Below, one piece after another: positions 21,081 to 33,582 of a stretch of 64,000 bases of DNA. Numbering within the stretch: the stretch's first letter is position 1; every line of letters starts with the position of its first letter. Both the position numbers and the translations under genes were made by a program. The notes beneath the pieces were generated by a model, which ran no database searches, was not told the origin of the DNA, and was given only the letters and a program-made list of their open reading frames with translations. Source of the stretch: Hysterangium stoloniferum (Eukaryota; Basidiomycota; Agaricomycetes; Hysterangiales; Hysterangiaceae); the NCBI GenBank assembly GCA_015178975.1, contig WHVD01000001.1:1984001-2048000 (forward strand), read 5' to 3'.

Positions 21081-24000
21081 TTTAGATGTAATGAAACCGT
21101 ATCGGCCGATACCCTACACAACCTCTATTTGGCCAAAGACACAAAAAGACCAGACGGTTGAGAAACGAAGCATCGGTATCGCCGTTTTAAGCGTTGAAAG
21201 GATGCTTCTTAATGGCGCTTAATTTGACAGGGGTGCCCTGGGGACCCATGATAGGCAAGTCGCTAATGCTCAGTGTCGGTCATGGGAGGCCGTGGGCTGT
21301 GGTATGTGACTCGTGTATGGTATTTGAGCCGATTTTCGGACGTCTCGGGGATCAAATTCTGTATTTACCCCTCCTTTTTGAATTGTGGTTTTAATATTGA
21401 AACATCGTCTCTACTTTTAGCTTGGCTTCTTTCTCCACGACCAGTGGTCACACTGGTCACAATCACACGAGGCTTGGAGCACCCATCAAATGGAGGAGGA
21501 TCGCCAAGAGGGCTGAAACAGCCGAAATACATGGCTCAAGTATCGGAGGCTTGCAATTCCAACAATCGGTAGTGCATTGACTTGGTATACATTAAACCTG
21601 TGACACGACATCATGTGGGGCTAAAGATTGGCGGACGTTGCATGCGATGGTGGGGGGGGTAATCCCACCCTTCATTGGGAGATATATTAACTGATACATT
21701 AAACGCTCCATTATTATTTGGTAGCTTCAATCCATCCACAGATTTGTTGGGTATATGCGCTTTGCATATTAATTCCGTGGATTATTCACAACAAGGTGGT
21801 CAAAGACACGGCCTTGGGAGGTTTTACCAGCGTGATCCATCGATATCGAGATGGGATAGGCAAGTGTGTACGAGAATGCGAAAGGGAAAGGTAGGCGGGT
21901 AGCGATGGGCGCTGTTTCTCTAGGAACGCTACCTACGTTTGTACAGTTCAATTTTAATCGACTCCGAAATGGATGCGGACTCGTCACTTGTCACCATTCT
22001 CTCGCCCCGACAAATAGAATCGCAAGCAGACAGAGGAGCGAATGTACGTCGTGCATCAAAATACCCAAGGTCGTCGTCCAACTCTCCTCTCCATGCATCG
22101 CAGAAAAGTCCAGGAAGTCGTGGAGAGCAGGGTTTGGGCTATTCGCTCACACTGCCGTGCACGCAATTTCAGGTTCTGGATATTGTGAATTTAACGGCAG
22201 TAACCCCCGTATTAGCCTCGAGGCGTCATGAAACAATAAATGGGCTGATTTTGGGTTCTGAACTAGTCTTCTGATAACCGATAATTTGAGACGACAGGAA
22301 TAATGTTGTTGTGACAAAAACCGGCAATGCTCATACCCCAAACGCGGGAACACTGCCAGATCGTATATCGGACTAGACCACCCGCTTATATTTTCCCTTT
22401 CATCGTACGAGCTCATTTTTCACCCACACGCGTATATATGTATGCGATGCTATGAAATGCAACCTCAGTCGTTTCCCTACAGCCCCGTTGGGCAGCGGCT
22501 GAGTCTTGGGCATCCGCTGCTCCTCTTCTATTCTATCTCGGTCCAATTTTGTCAGTTGTGCTGTCTTTCTTTGTCCTCAAGGAGAAGAAGTGAAGCATTG
22601 GCCAACCCAATCAAAGCCAAACCATGAAGACTAAACATCCATCGAACTGACGCACCAACTTGGGAGCTCCCAAATAAAGCTCGGCCTCTTCCACTTTTAT
22701 TTCATTTCCTTCCCATCCACATTCAATGTCCTCTCTCTTGTCACGCTCGTCGCATTATGAATAGGCTCCATCTTGGACAATGTCCTCCTACTCTCCCAAC
22801 CTCCCAACCTCCCCAAACTCAAACCCAAACCCAACACGCTTGTCGCATTATGAATAGGCTCCATCTTGGACAACGTCCTCCTACTCTCCCAACCTCCTAA
22901 CCTCCCCAAACTCAAACCCAAACCCAAACCCAAACCTGTCCCTTCAAAGACAGTTGTGGCAACTGTGATGCATCCTCTAAATATTCAAAGTAAATGGCAT
23001 GCACATACCCTCTTGTCTTGTTGCATCTGTTGCATCTCTTTCCTAGTCTCCTTCTCTCAAACCTTGCGTGGGTTTTAACAAGACACAGTTGGTAAACGAA
23101 AGAGCTTCTGGGACTTTGTCAACTACGAGCAGGTGCGGTAACTGCGACGGGACTGTTGGGAATTTCTTGTTCAGTCGTCATGGTGCAGTGTTTGGCAAGG
23201 CTTAGACTTTGGGAATGGCCTCAAACTCGTCAACATACCTTATCGAAGGCGACACACAAGAAGATTTACCCATGCTGCGTGACCCTGGTGGCAGGCTGTG
23301 TGACCCTTGCTGTGGTATTCTATGCAAAGCCGTCAGCCTGATGCCCGGATGCTTCAGACACGATCAGTCGACTGGCTCAGGACTTAGGCAGCGGGGATCG
23401 GGCAAGCTGGCACCTATTCAGGCCGACACGGCTGATAATGATATTCGGTTTCTTCCGATACTTTTACCAAACCATGCCTCCAATTTCTCCCCATAGTAGC
23501 ACGGCTCCCCATGCAAACATTATCAGTATGGATTTACCCTCAAGTGATAGAGCCTTATAATCCTTTATTAATTTGAAGAGTTTATTCCCCAACAGAACGG
23601 TCGATTGTCTAAGGGTGCTTAAAGGTATTCGTCAAGGTGTGATAGGAATATCGGGGCGACAGCATAGCAGTCACCAGGAAGTTGTGGGGAACCATTTTAG
23701 CTGAGGTCGATTACATGTACCATCACTACTATGACTCTGCCGATCTTCGCTTCTTCGCTAGTGCCAAGCCCGGAAATAAAGGCGGTATACATATTTATGA
23801 GAAGCCATTTCCCCGGATATCGGATCTTAGGCGGGTAAGACGGCCTTCTTTAAAATGATTTTAGCATGAAATGGATCGCGTATACCAAAAGCGAACATGC
23901 CTCAAGAGATCCACCCCCTCTTTAACAATTATGTTCAATTGCCCCACTGTTAACTGTTTTTTAAGCAGTCTATTCCTTGTCTTTTCCCCCTCGCCTGTGT

Positions 24001-24420
24001 CTGTGAGCCTTACAACCCTCCTTTGGTGCTCCTCCACATGTCATGTGTTGAAGAAGCACCTCCCAACCAAAATGGATATCTTGGTGTCGTACAGTAGCTT
24101 TGTCCCGATCTGTTCCATTGTTAGACCACAAAAGTAACCGGGGCCGACTTCGAATGTCCGTTGGATTATGAATGACAGATGCGAACCACCTAGTCATGAC
24201 TTCCCTGTCAATTTCGGATATGCCTTGCCCAATTCCTGATGAATCCAGTAAGCCTTGTGGCGGCTCCAGGCAAGTTTCAAAACCACGGCACTCAACGAAA
24301 AAACAGTCCGACACGAGATCACGTTGGTTTAGAATACTTCATTTCCTTCCCACGATTACCACCGTTTAAGATATGGACGTACGTTTAATTATGGACGATG
24401 CAGCACCTCAGTGATGTCTC
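21080..24420. other. Low-copy region without recognised genes
   Basis: Apart from a 92-bp tandem repeat (22742-22937) I see no repeat shared with the rest of the window. Open stretches at 21939-22274 (+), 23209-23496 (+) and 23970-24314 (-) show no family resemblance and no clear start context. They may be exons of real genes or chance. Base composition is less AT-rich than the LTR regions. Confidence 0.35.
22742..22937. repeat. Two tandem 92-bp units plus CCCAAA hexamers
   Basis: Unit landmarks: CGCATTATGAATAGGCTCCA, TCCTACTCTCCCAACCTCC and CCAAACTCAAACCCAAACCC. The second unit has extra CCCAAA copies. A repeated ORF exists on the minus strand, but there is no independent evidence that it is coding. 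Confidence 0.8.
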
Positions 24421-24489
24421 AAGTGCTTGCACAGTGAGTATTTGGCCTAGGAAACTCTGAAGACAAAATACTCACAGAACAGACACAGA

Positions 24490-25430
24490 TGTTTGTTCCA
24501 CCTGAAAGCAGAAGATGACAGCAGGCTCCGGCTTCGGGACGTTTTTTTAGCTTGTTGCCGCAGGGCTTTAAGAATATATATGCGAAGAACTCTTCAGCAT
24601 CTTGCTGTTTCGTCATCGAGAATTCTTCATGGACTCTTCCGATGAGGGAATTGAACATCGTGGGTTTGATGGGTTCTTGGAATAGGGGTAGTGGCGTCGA
24701 GGATGGAAGAGGTGATCACCGTCGATGGCATTGGTTCCATGGGCGCACCAGCACTTTGGCGGTGGTAGTGACACCGGAGGTGTGAGACGGTAAATCGCCG
24801 CGAGGGTGCGATAACCAGCCTGAACGGATTCAGTCCGCTATCATGCGCATCTGAAAGTCCAAACAGGATATGGGGAACTCTTCGATGCAGGAACAGGCAT
24901 GGGTGAGAAAGGATAAAGGATGGTATGTGCGGAAGGTTGGAAGTGTGAATGTCAATGTTGATGCCATGTAGCAGCTGTTTCCGAGATTCCGGAGTCCTGT
25001 CAGTCTTGCAGGGGAGACAGGCTCGAAAACGTTACACGAATTTGACGGACTTCAGGATGATTCAACTGCTCAAGAAATGACCTCGTTCCGTGTCCATGAC
25101 AAGCCCAATATCTCACTGTCGGTATACACTCATAATTGTCCTTCTCCGTGTCCTCGACAGTAGCAAGGTTCTTGAGCAGCGGTCCGCTACTGTTCTATCA
25201 CCAACGCCACCAACTCAATCATTAAATCTTCCCGGCTCATAGTCAGCTGCTCACAGAAGAAAGAAAAATATGCTACTCACTCATCTCGGGTTCGGTTCCA
25301 GCATGGTCTTCACATACAAGGATACCCAAGCATCCCAAATGCAGCTGCACATGCATCCGGGTCACATCATCCCCTATACACTCTCCATCAAAGTACGGGA
25401 GGATCATATCGATGCCTTGAGGTAGATCCT
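24490..25430 (-). pseudogene. UBP14-like relic, form A (copy U4)
   Basis: The clearest QQDA box of the set: SLIGRVHEEFSMTKQQDAEE at 24650-24590, followed by FFAYIFLK. The Cys box ARLTGLRNLGNSCYMAST lies at about 25015-24965, followed by FTLPTFRTYHPLSF. Spacing between the boxes is that of a shortened UBP14-type catalytic core. A stretch to the right (25400-25080) carries the ZnF-UBP-like remnant. No His box is seen to the left of 24490, where the sequence becomes unrelated. Frame breaks between blocks indicate a pseudogene or unrecognised introns. Confidence 0.6.
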
Positions 25431-25736
25431 ATTAGGTCACGTGGATAGCAAGCACGTAAGAATGATCAGTGAAATCTGATTTCGATTGGAAGAAAGGAGT
25501 ACATACTCTCTCTGAAAAGATTCTGAAAGACGAGGACTGGGAATGCGAGAAAGTCTGGGAGGAAGAATGGAGGCAAGACGTAGGACTCCAGCACATAGCT
25601 ACGGCGAAAAACTACTTTTTTGTAATTATTTTTGAAGATTAACATTAACGTATTCAAACATCTTCTGTTAACCCTTGAATTATGGGCAGAGGTACAGATT
25701 TCCAGTAAATAAAGAGCTTTTATATCACTGATATAG

Positions 25737-28308
25737 CTAGACTTGACGGGAAAATGTTCGATGCGTGTGATCGTGTCCAAGTTTAATCATCCTCCCATAT
25801 GCACCTAGGTAGCTGAAAGTAATGTATCCGCCTTATTCAAGACGATAATATTATTAAATAAGGACAACATCGATACTCACGGGTTTGGCTCAAATACTGT
25901 GTCCGGCCACACAAGGTCATGTATCCAACTGGGCTCCACATCATACGAAGCGCGCGCCCCCGACGGGCCAGAAATATAACGTGGAGAAGTAGGGGCAAAG
26001 AGGAATATGGTACGCGGTTCCACATCTCCGGAGTGACTAAATTACTCTGTCAGGCTCTCACATCGATGAAGGGGGAAGTGAAACAAACAGGTTTTGAGGC
26101 ATTTCCACAACTACTTGTGTCTCCCATTCGTTTACTGGTGCCACAAAGGGTTCAATATCATTTCCAAAAGACTTCTGTTCTTAGTGATAATCAACTCGTG
26201 TGGAGAGACACCCTTAATCCCATTTTCCTCTATGTAAAGGGGTGCGTATGCTCTCCATGCTCTCTGCACTTCACACGAGGGCCAGCAGAGATATTCGATC
26301 GTGAGATAATGCCAGCAGAAATCTTCGATACCAACTTTGCCAGTATCAAAGGCATATCTATGCGGCAGAAAACTGAGCAACGATCGGGTCAGTGTACTAG
26401 CTCGAAAAATACCTCCTCATTGGTTTTCCACCTCGTATTGTTACACTCTTACCCTCGGCTAAAGATCTAGACGTATGGTTGTCGATGCTAACATGAACCT
26501 TGACTGAGGGTTCTATACCGATGGTTTCAGAGAAGCACTCATGTAGATTCCCACACACTACAAAATGACCTGTATCTTTATCCCGATAGCCCACGTCCCA
26601 CAAAGCGATGTCCCTCAGATCTTCATTGTCCATATAGCCCATAATTGGTCGCAGAAACTTGAAGTCCAGTAGTTGATTGGCCAATTGATGAATGGTGTGC
26701 GAGCTTCGAAGTTGTTAATCCATTAAAGCAGTGCCGAGACACGAATCCACGTTGTACATGAATAAGTCTACGAGGGAGTCTGGTGATGATAGATTGATCC
26801 TAAAGTCACCGGTATAAATACCGGGAAGCCATCTCTCATAGTACTCTGGGGCACGGCCCAGTGTTCCAGTGTACACAAGCTTCAGATGATGGCGATTGGC
26901 AGGACTGTCTGTGACAGTGACAATTGAATCACCGGGGTTAAAAACCTGAATAGACAAAGTTATCATTTGACATCTGATGTCAGTCGAATTAATGAACAAG
27001 GATATTAATTTCGGTTTTGTTGTTTGAACAGAATTCAACTAATTCTAATATCACATTGTCAATCCGTATTTGCGGGAAAGAAGGTATCCAAGCACGTCAC
27101 ATTGTAAGAATCCCTCTAAATTATATCACGTTAGCTTGTAAATATCGCGAGTAATTTCATTCACCATGTTGTATAGTGCCAAAATGGTTTCTTTCACACC
27201 GGATGATCTAGTATGTTCGAGCCATTTGCATGCGTCTCAGGCTCAGTGCCCAGATTACGGAAAACTTGGAAAAGTACATTGTCTCGTGCGTTACTGTAGC
27301 CCAAGAACTCAGCAATGCTAGGGTCCCTGACCATGAATGTGATTGGACTACTTGGATTATTTAATCTGATGCATTCTTACCACATGTCCTGATAGGAAGT
27401 GAGGTCGTGTTGAAACTATATCAAAAGGGGGATATGGTGCAAATAGTGTCAGAAACCCAAACCAGCCAAAGCGGGGCTCGTACCTTTTTGTGTCTCAAAT
27501 CCCATGTGGGTTTCCCACCTTCGTATATTTTAACCAATACCGACTTACTGTCACTTTCAGTCTTCACCTCACAAAGTTTGACACTCCAGTGCAAGGCGAC
27601 CCAATGATTTCCTGCCTTTTCATCTTCATAATCATTATGGTTCGTGATCGATATGGTGCGTAACACTTGGAAATCCCTTCTATGAACCAAATACTATATA
27701 ATGACTATAAGCCCACGTGCATGATATTTTGTGATGGCAGAACAGGCGTACGTGTTCGCTAATATCGTTCCTTCCTCTGCCCGTGACCGACGAAAACGAA
27801 TCAAGGATGATATCGTCCATTCTGGGATCATCGACGGCTACGAGCTGAGCGACGGCTAATGAGGTATCCAGCGAAAAGTACATCTAAGAGCCAATATGCA
27901 TAGCCAACGACTCTGAGTGTCACTTTCAGCACGCACCATTGCCTCTTTCTCCGCTTCTTCCAATCGCCTTTCCAGTTTGGCGATAGACTTATCTCGTTGT
28001 CGCATCCAAGACACGACGTGTGCTTTGAGACCCCTCCTTGGTGTGTATGGCCTTGCAAGCGCAAGAACATCCTCAAGTGCACTGAAACAGTCAATTTATT
28101 TAACAATTACGGTTACTCAGTGAGTCTCAAGTTCTCACTTTTGATAATCGTCCAATATAGTTTTGAAATTGTCCGGGATATTCTCCCACTTCCCCCTCAG
28201 CTGATCGTGGAAAGCGACGAGGCGACGTCCAGTAGTCCGGACAAGGTCATTCAACCTCTCGTTTTGCTCCCCGCTTGCCTGATGGTTGTGAATTATGATC
28301 CACATTAG
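25737..28308 (-). pseudogene. M4: M-family gene lacking its first exon
   Basis: Seen: helical part SGEQNERLNDLVRTTGRR (about 28285-28145), the coiled-coil-like exon (28080-27950), the kinase-like region with KSVLVKIYEGGKPTWDLRHK (27690-27480), an exon with DPSIAEFLGYSNARD (27330-27270), the region TDIRCQMITLSIQVFNPGDS (27038-26930), and C-terminal blocks down to YLGAYGRMIK and the stop at 25737-25739. The first exon (MDIAAI...) is absent: at about 28310 the sequence runs straight into the 3' flank of M5. Unequal crossing-over between neighbouring copies would produce this head-to-tail junction. Confidence 0.65.
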
Positions 28309-29535
28309 CTCTTAAACTGGTGATGATGCATGTTACGCGATGTCACACAGGTACGGCGAAGAACTACTTTTTTTGTAATTATTTTGAAAATTAACATTCA
28401 CGTATTCTTACATCTTCTGTTCACAATTGAATTATGGGCAGAGCTCCAGAGCTCCAGTAAATAAAGGGCTTTTATATCACAGAATGATATAGCTAGACTT
28501 GACGAGAAAATGTTCGATGGGTGTGATCGTGGCCGAGTTTAATCCTCATCCTCCCATATGCACCTAGGTAGCTGAAAATAACGTATCCACCTTGTTCAAG
28601 ACGTTAATGCTATTAAATAAGGACAACATCGACGCTTACGAGTCTCGCTCAAATACCGTGTCCGGCCACACAGGGTCATTTATCCAACTGGGCTTCGCAT
28701 CATAAGAAGCGCGCAACTGCACATCTAGGACAGGTCCCCCTGAGGGGCTAGAAGTATGACGTGGAGAAGTAGGCTCAAACAGGAATATGGTACGCGGTTA
28801 CACTTCTCCGGAGTGACTAGATTACTCTGTCAGGCTCGGACATTGATGAAGGGGGAAGTAAAACTAACAAATTCTGAGGCATTTCCACAACTACTCTTGT
28901 CTCCAAGTATATTACTATTGTCACAATGGGTTCAATATCATTTCCAAAAGACTTTTGTACTTACTGATCATCAATTCATGTGGAGGGATACCCTTGATCC
29001 CATTCTCCTCTATGTAAAGCGGTGCGTATGCTCTCCATGCTTTCTGCACTTTAGACGACGGGTGGACATCTCCGACATTGACCATGGGCCGGCAGAACTC
29101 TTCAATGGTGGCTTCGCCAATATCATAGGTATATCTACGCGGCAGAAAACTGAGCAACGATCGGGTCAGTGTGCTAGCTCGAAAAAATACCTTTTCATTC
29201 GTTTTCCACCTCGTATTGTTACACTCTCACCCTTGTCTAAAGATCCAGACCTATAGTTGCCGAGGTTAACACGAACCCCGACTAAGGGTTTTATACCGAG
29301 GGTTTCAGAGAACCACTCATGTAGATTCCCACACACTAAAAAATGGCCTGTAACTTTATCCCGATAGCCCACGTCCCACAAAGCGATGGACCCCAGATCT
29401 CCATCCTCAATGTCACCCGCGGTTGGGGGTAGAAAGTCGAAGTCCAGTAGGTGATTGGCCCATTGACGAATGGTGTGCGAGCTTCGAAGTTGTTCTTCCA
29501 TTAAAGCCGTGCGGAGACACCTTGAACGGACTTCG

Positions 29536-29825
29536 TGTTGAAATATAAGCATTACGTAAGCTACCTTGGGTAAGCTGGAACACAGCGTAGGGTAACTGTA
29601 TAGTTACATTACGCTTATGGATAGTATATTAGTATAGAGACTGATCGCGTAGCCTCTCAGTGAGGGTTTATCACTCACTGAGAGGTATGCAATTTTCCCT
29701 AGTTCTACATTAATAGTTTACTTACTATTAATTTGATATTATTTAGGTAGATAACAATAGATGTTATAGTGAAGGTTTATCACTCACTGAGAGTATTATT
29801 TAGAACTGCGCAAATAATTTCAACA
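29536..29825. mobile_element. 290-bp LTR-like element (S1) in M5
   Basis: Begins TGTTGAAATATAAGC and ends ATTTCAACA, so the ends form a 9-bp inverted repeat. Flanked by the direct repeat CTTCG (29531-29535, 29826-29830). Internal palindromic blocks of the CACTCACTGAGAG type occur twice. Size, TG...CA ends and 5-bp duplication fit a solo LTR or TRIM element. No ORF. Confidence 0.8.
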
Positions 29826-30160
29826 CTTCGGACATGAATAAGTCTACGATGGAGTCGGGTTATGATGGATTGATCCTAGAGTGACCGGGATAAATACCGG
29901 CATACCATCTCCCATGGAATGGGACACCGCTGCGCAGTGTTCCGGTAAACACAAGCTTCAGATGACGGCGATTGGCAGGACAGTCTGTGACAGTCACAAT
30001 TGAATCACCGGGATTTAAAAACTGAATAGACAAAGTTATAATTGACGTCTGATGTCAGTCGAATTAACGAACAAGCTCGTCCATTGCAATTTCGTTGTTT
30101 GAACAGAAATCAACTAATTCCTAATGTCACATTGTCACATCAGCATTTGCGGGAGAGAAG

Positions 30161-30465
30161 TGTTAGAGTATGATATTACAGCTCTTACATAGTCTATGAT
30201 GTTCCCTATATTTTTCTGATATTTGTAGTATTTTTCCCAGCACTGTAGGTGCAGTATTGAGTGAGTTACCTAGTAAGGTAACTGATGTGTAGGTGCTTAG
30301 GTAAGCACCCTGTAGTATACTCCGCTGTGGGTGTGGGAAAGTCTCCTTAGTGTTTACTTTCCTCACACTCACAGGTATGTAGTTATTTCACAGTTGAATA
30401 CATTTAGTGTTTACTTTCCTCACACTCACAGGGTGTTTGTCAAGAGTTATTCAACTGTTTCAACA
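30161..30465. mobile_element. 305-bp LTR-like element (S2) in M5
   Basis: Begins TGTTAGAGTATGA and ends CTGTTTCAACA. Flanked by AGAAG (30156-30160, 30466-30470). Contains a hairpin-forming GGTGCTTAGGTAAGCACC and a partly duplicated block (GTGTTTACTTTCCTCACACT twice). The same family is present in reverse orientation at 62542-62775 with one copy of that block. Confidence 0.85.
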
Positions 30466-32137
30466 AGAAGGTATCCAAGTACGTCACATTGTAAGAATCC
30501 CTCTAAAATATATCGCGTTAGCTTGTAAATATCGCGAGTAATTTCATTCACCATGTCCCAGAGTCCCAAAATGGTTTTTCTTACATCGGATGATCTAGTG
30601 CGTTCGAGCCATTTGCATGCGTCCTCTGATTCAGTGCCTGGATTACGGAAGACTTGGAAAAGTACATTGTCGCGTGCGTTACTGTAGCCCAAGAACTCAG
30701 CAATGCTAGGGTCCCTGAACATGAATGTGATTGGACTACTTGGTTATTTAATCTGATGTGTTTCATTCTTACCATACGTCTTGATAGGAAGTGGGCAAAT
30801 AGTTTCGGAAACCCAAACCAGCCAAAACAAAACTCGCACCTCTTTGTGTCTCAAATCCCACGTGGGTCTCCCGCCTTCGTACATTTTGACCAATACCGAC
30901 TTGCCGTCACTTTCAGCCTTCGCTTCACAAAGTTTGACATTCCACCGCAAGGCGACCGGATGGTGTTCTGCCTTTTCATCGTCATAATCATTATGGTGCG
31001 CGATCTATATGGTGCGCAACACTTGGAAATTCCTTCTATGAACCAAACACTATATCATTCCTATAAGCCCACGGGCATGATATTTTATCATGGCAGAACA
31101 GGCGTACGTGTTCGCTAATATCGTTCCTTCCTCTGCCCGTGACCGACGAAAACAAATCAAGGATGATATCGTCCATTCTGGGATCATCGACGGCTACGAG
31201 TTGAGCGACGGCTAATGAGGTATCCAGCGAAAAGTACATCTAAGAGCCAATATGCATAACCAACGACTTTGAGTGTCACTTTCAGTACGCACCATGGCCT
31301 CTTTCTCCGCTTCTTCCAATCGCCTTTCCAGTTTGCCGATAGACTTGTCGCGTTGTCGTATCCAAGACACGTGTGATTGAAGACCTTGACTTGGTTTGTA
31401 TGACCTTGCAAGCGCAAGAACATCCTCAAGTGCACTGAAAAAAAAACAAGTCATTCGTCAGGTACGGTTACTCAGTGAGTCTCAAGTTCCCACTTCTGAT
31501 AATCGTCCAATATAGTTTTGAAATTGTCCGGGATATTCTCCCACTTCCCCCTTAACTGATCGTGGAAAGCGACGAGGCGACGTCCAGTGGTCCGGACAAG
31601 GGTATTCAATCTCTCGTTTTGCTCCCCGCTTGCCTGGTGATTGTGAATCATGATCCACATCAGCTCTTAAACTAGTGTTGATGCAGACGACCCACCTTTA
31701 TAGCGTTCATAATCTCCAAAACTAGGGTCGCTGCACTCTTTAAGCCAGGTACTGGAACGGCATCGCCAGCGACTTTGACAACAATGGCTGCAATGTCCAT
31801 GGTCGATGATCGATGATCTTAGTAGATGGTGAGGGATAGTCGCTCTTTGGCACGTCGAGGCGCTGGATTTACTGTTGGCTGTGCCCTGGGATGGAGCGCC
31901 GGGTCAGTAGGGGAAATGCAGTCAGTGTTCATCCCAACAGCGACACACATATTCAAAAGCCGTAATCATGGTGCGGACTTTGTCCGAACTGGAGCCTCTG
32001 GAATATAATGGATTAGATAGATCATTTGTCATTAAAAAAAAAGGCGCACGATTTTTTCAATGGTTTGTCGAGTAAAATGAAAGTAGCATGATGTGCTAAC
32101 GGACATATAACGTTGTAGCGATTGGTCAGTTGTGCCT

Positions 32138-32462
32138 TGTTAGTAATCAAGTCTTCGCATAAAACGTAACCGAAATATGGATCCGATGACGAGTATATGC
32201 GAATATATGCGCATATATTGAAGTGCCATTAAGGGGGGGGGTAACTCCTAATTACAAATTTCTCCTTTATGATGCAATTGACTAGAAACTTTGAGCATCA
32301 AAAATTTCCCCTTTTTACTCCCCTAATAACTCTCCTAAAATAATTAGAAAGTAAATAAAAAGTCGCGATATTTCGCCATATACCTCAGTGAAGTTTACTC
32401 ACTCACTCACTGAGCTTTGAATTTAGACTCTACCCTTCCGAAATCTTGTCTTCTACTCACCA
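32138..32462 (+). repeat. Copia-1 5' LTR
   Basis: 325 bp, TGTTAGTAATCAAG...CTACTCACCA. Contains a run of nine G and a CACTCACTCACTGAG palindromic block. Slightly mutated 3' end compared with the other LTR (ACTCAACA). Confidence 0.85.
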
Positions 32463-33582
32463 GGTTATGGGCCCTGCTATAGTCACACTCAAGAAACTCG
32501 CCGATAATGGTGAAAATTGGATCGCTTGGAAAAGCCAAATATTATCCATATTGGAATCAGGTGCACTGTTGAAACACATTGACGGAAGTGCACAGCGCCC
32601 CCCAGATCCTACGATATATGTATGTCGCAGGAACTATATTAACAAATGACCAGTTAGATCTCATGGACAAGCAAGAGGAACATTTGGATCGTTACCTCGC
32701 ATGTGAAGGACGAGTCAAAGCTCAGATCTTCCTATCTGTTGGCCCTTCTCTTATGCTCAGTCTTCAAAGACTTGGCACAGCAAGAGAAGTATGGGAGGCC
32801 ATTTGCAAGGAATTTGAGTCGAAGCTGAAAATGGTTCAAGTTGATTTGCAGCGCAGAATGCACGCTCTAAAGTGCAAAGAAGGGGAAGATGTGCATTCCC
32901 ACCTTGACACCCTGCTTGAAATGCATCAGCGATTAGCAGGCATGGGAATGAAGATAGAAGATACCGATTTCTTCAATATCATGTGGAGTTCACTCCCGGA
33001 CTCTTACGACATCATGATGAATGCAGTAATGACTTCTGCAACAGCCACTGGCACTGTTTTAACCCCAACAAGTCTAATAACAATGATCAAAGCTGAATAT
33101 GAGGATAGAAAATCAAAGAAAGCCCCAAACTCAACTAATAACAACAATCAAGCTCTTCTAGCCAATACTAAGGGCCAGCGATGAAGTACAGGCCCTAGCA
33201 GTAACTCCTGGAACTCGAGAAACACCTCCACAACTCAAAATCAAGACCTAACATGCTTCAATCCGAATTGCAGATGGATCGGGCATGTCATAGCCGATTG
33301 TTGGGCTAAAGGTGGTGGTAAGGAGGGGCAAGGACCAAGATATATGTGCGGAAATTCAAGGCGCAATAACACAAACCAAAGGGGATACAATACAGGCAAC
33401 AGCAGGAATGCAAACATTGCAAATGAAGAGTCATATGCATTCTCTAGCTCACTAAACACAGGGATTTTAACAAATGATGAAACTAGCAACAATGGTACAA
33501 AAATCGTTGAAGTATGGGACTCTGGGGCCAATTCTCATATGTCCCCATATTTAAGCTTATTCTCAAGCTTCTTGCTGATCCG
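32446..33582 (+). pseudogene. Copia-1 gag and start of protease
   Basis: Gag starts in a first short frame (LKKLADNGENWIAWKSQI, typical of copia Gag) and continues in another frame from about 32610 (LDLMDKQEEHLDRYLACEGR ... MVQVDLQRRMHALKCKEGED) to 33184, so a frameshift lies near 32610. A zinc knuckle with the unusual spacing C-x4-C-x4-H-x4-C follows at about 33250-33297. The protease motif VWDSGANSHMS is at 33511-33545. The frame ends where an L2 LTR begins at about 33575. Confidence 0.75.
32463..32474 (+). promoter_or_regulatory. Copia-1 primer-binding site
   Basis: GGTTATGGGCCC lies directly after the 5' LTR. It is complementary to the anticodon arm of initiator Met tRNA (GGGCYCATAACC), not to a tRNA 3' end. 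The same arrangement is known for Drosophila copia, which primes from a 5' half of initiator tRNA. Confidence 0.75.

Larger units (their letters stand above)
28493..31800 (-). pseudogene. M5: full-length M-family gene interrupted by two LTR-like elements
   Basis: Seen: ATG at 31800-31798 (MDIAAIVVKVAGDAVPVPG), all exon blocks present, stop at 28493-28495. Coding is broken by a 290-bp insertion at 29536-29825 (exon upstream of CLRTALMEEQLRSS) and a 305-bp insertion at 30161-30465 near the end of the kinase-like part. Both have clean 5-bp target duplications. Without them the frame would resemble M6. The insertions make a full product unlikely. Confidence 0.65.

Noticed and set aside
21939..22274. 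Plus-strand ORF in the low-copy region as a gene
   Set aside because: It overlaps another ORF of similar length in a different frame, has no recognisable domain and no splice or start evidence. Left within the unassigned region.
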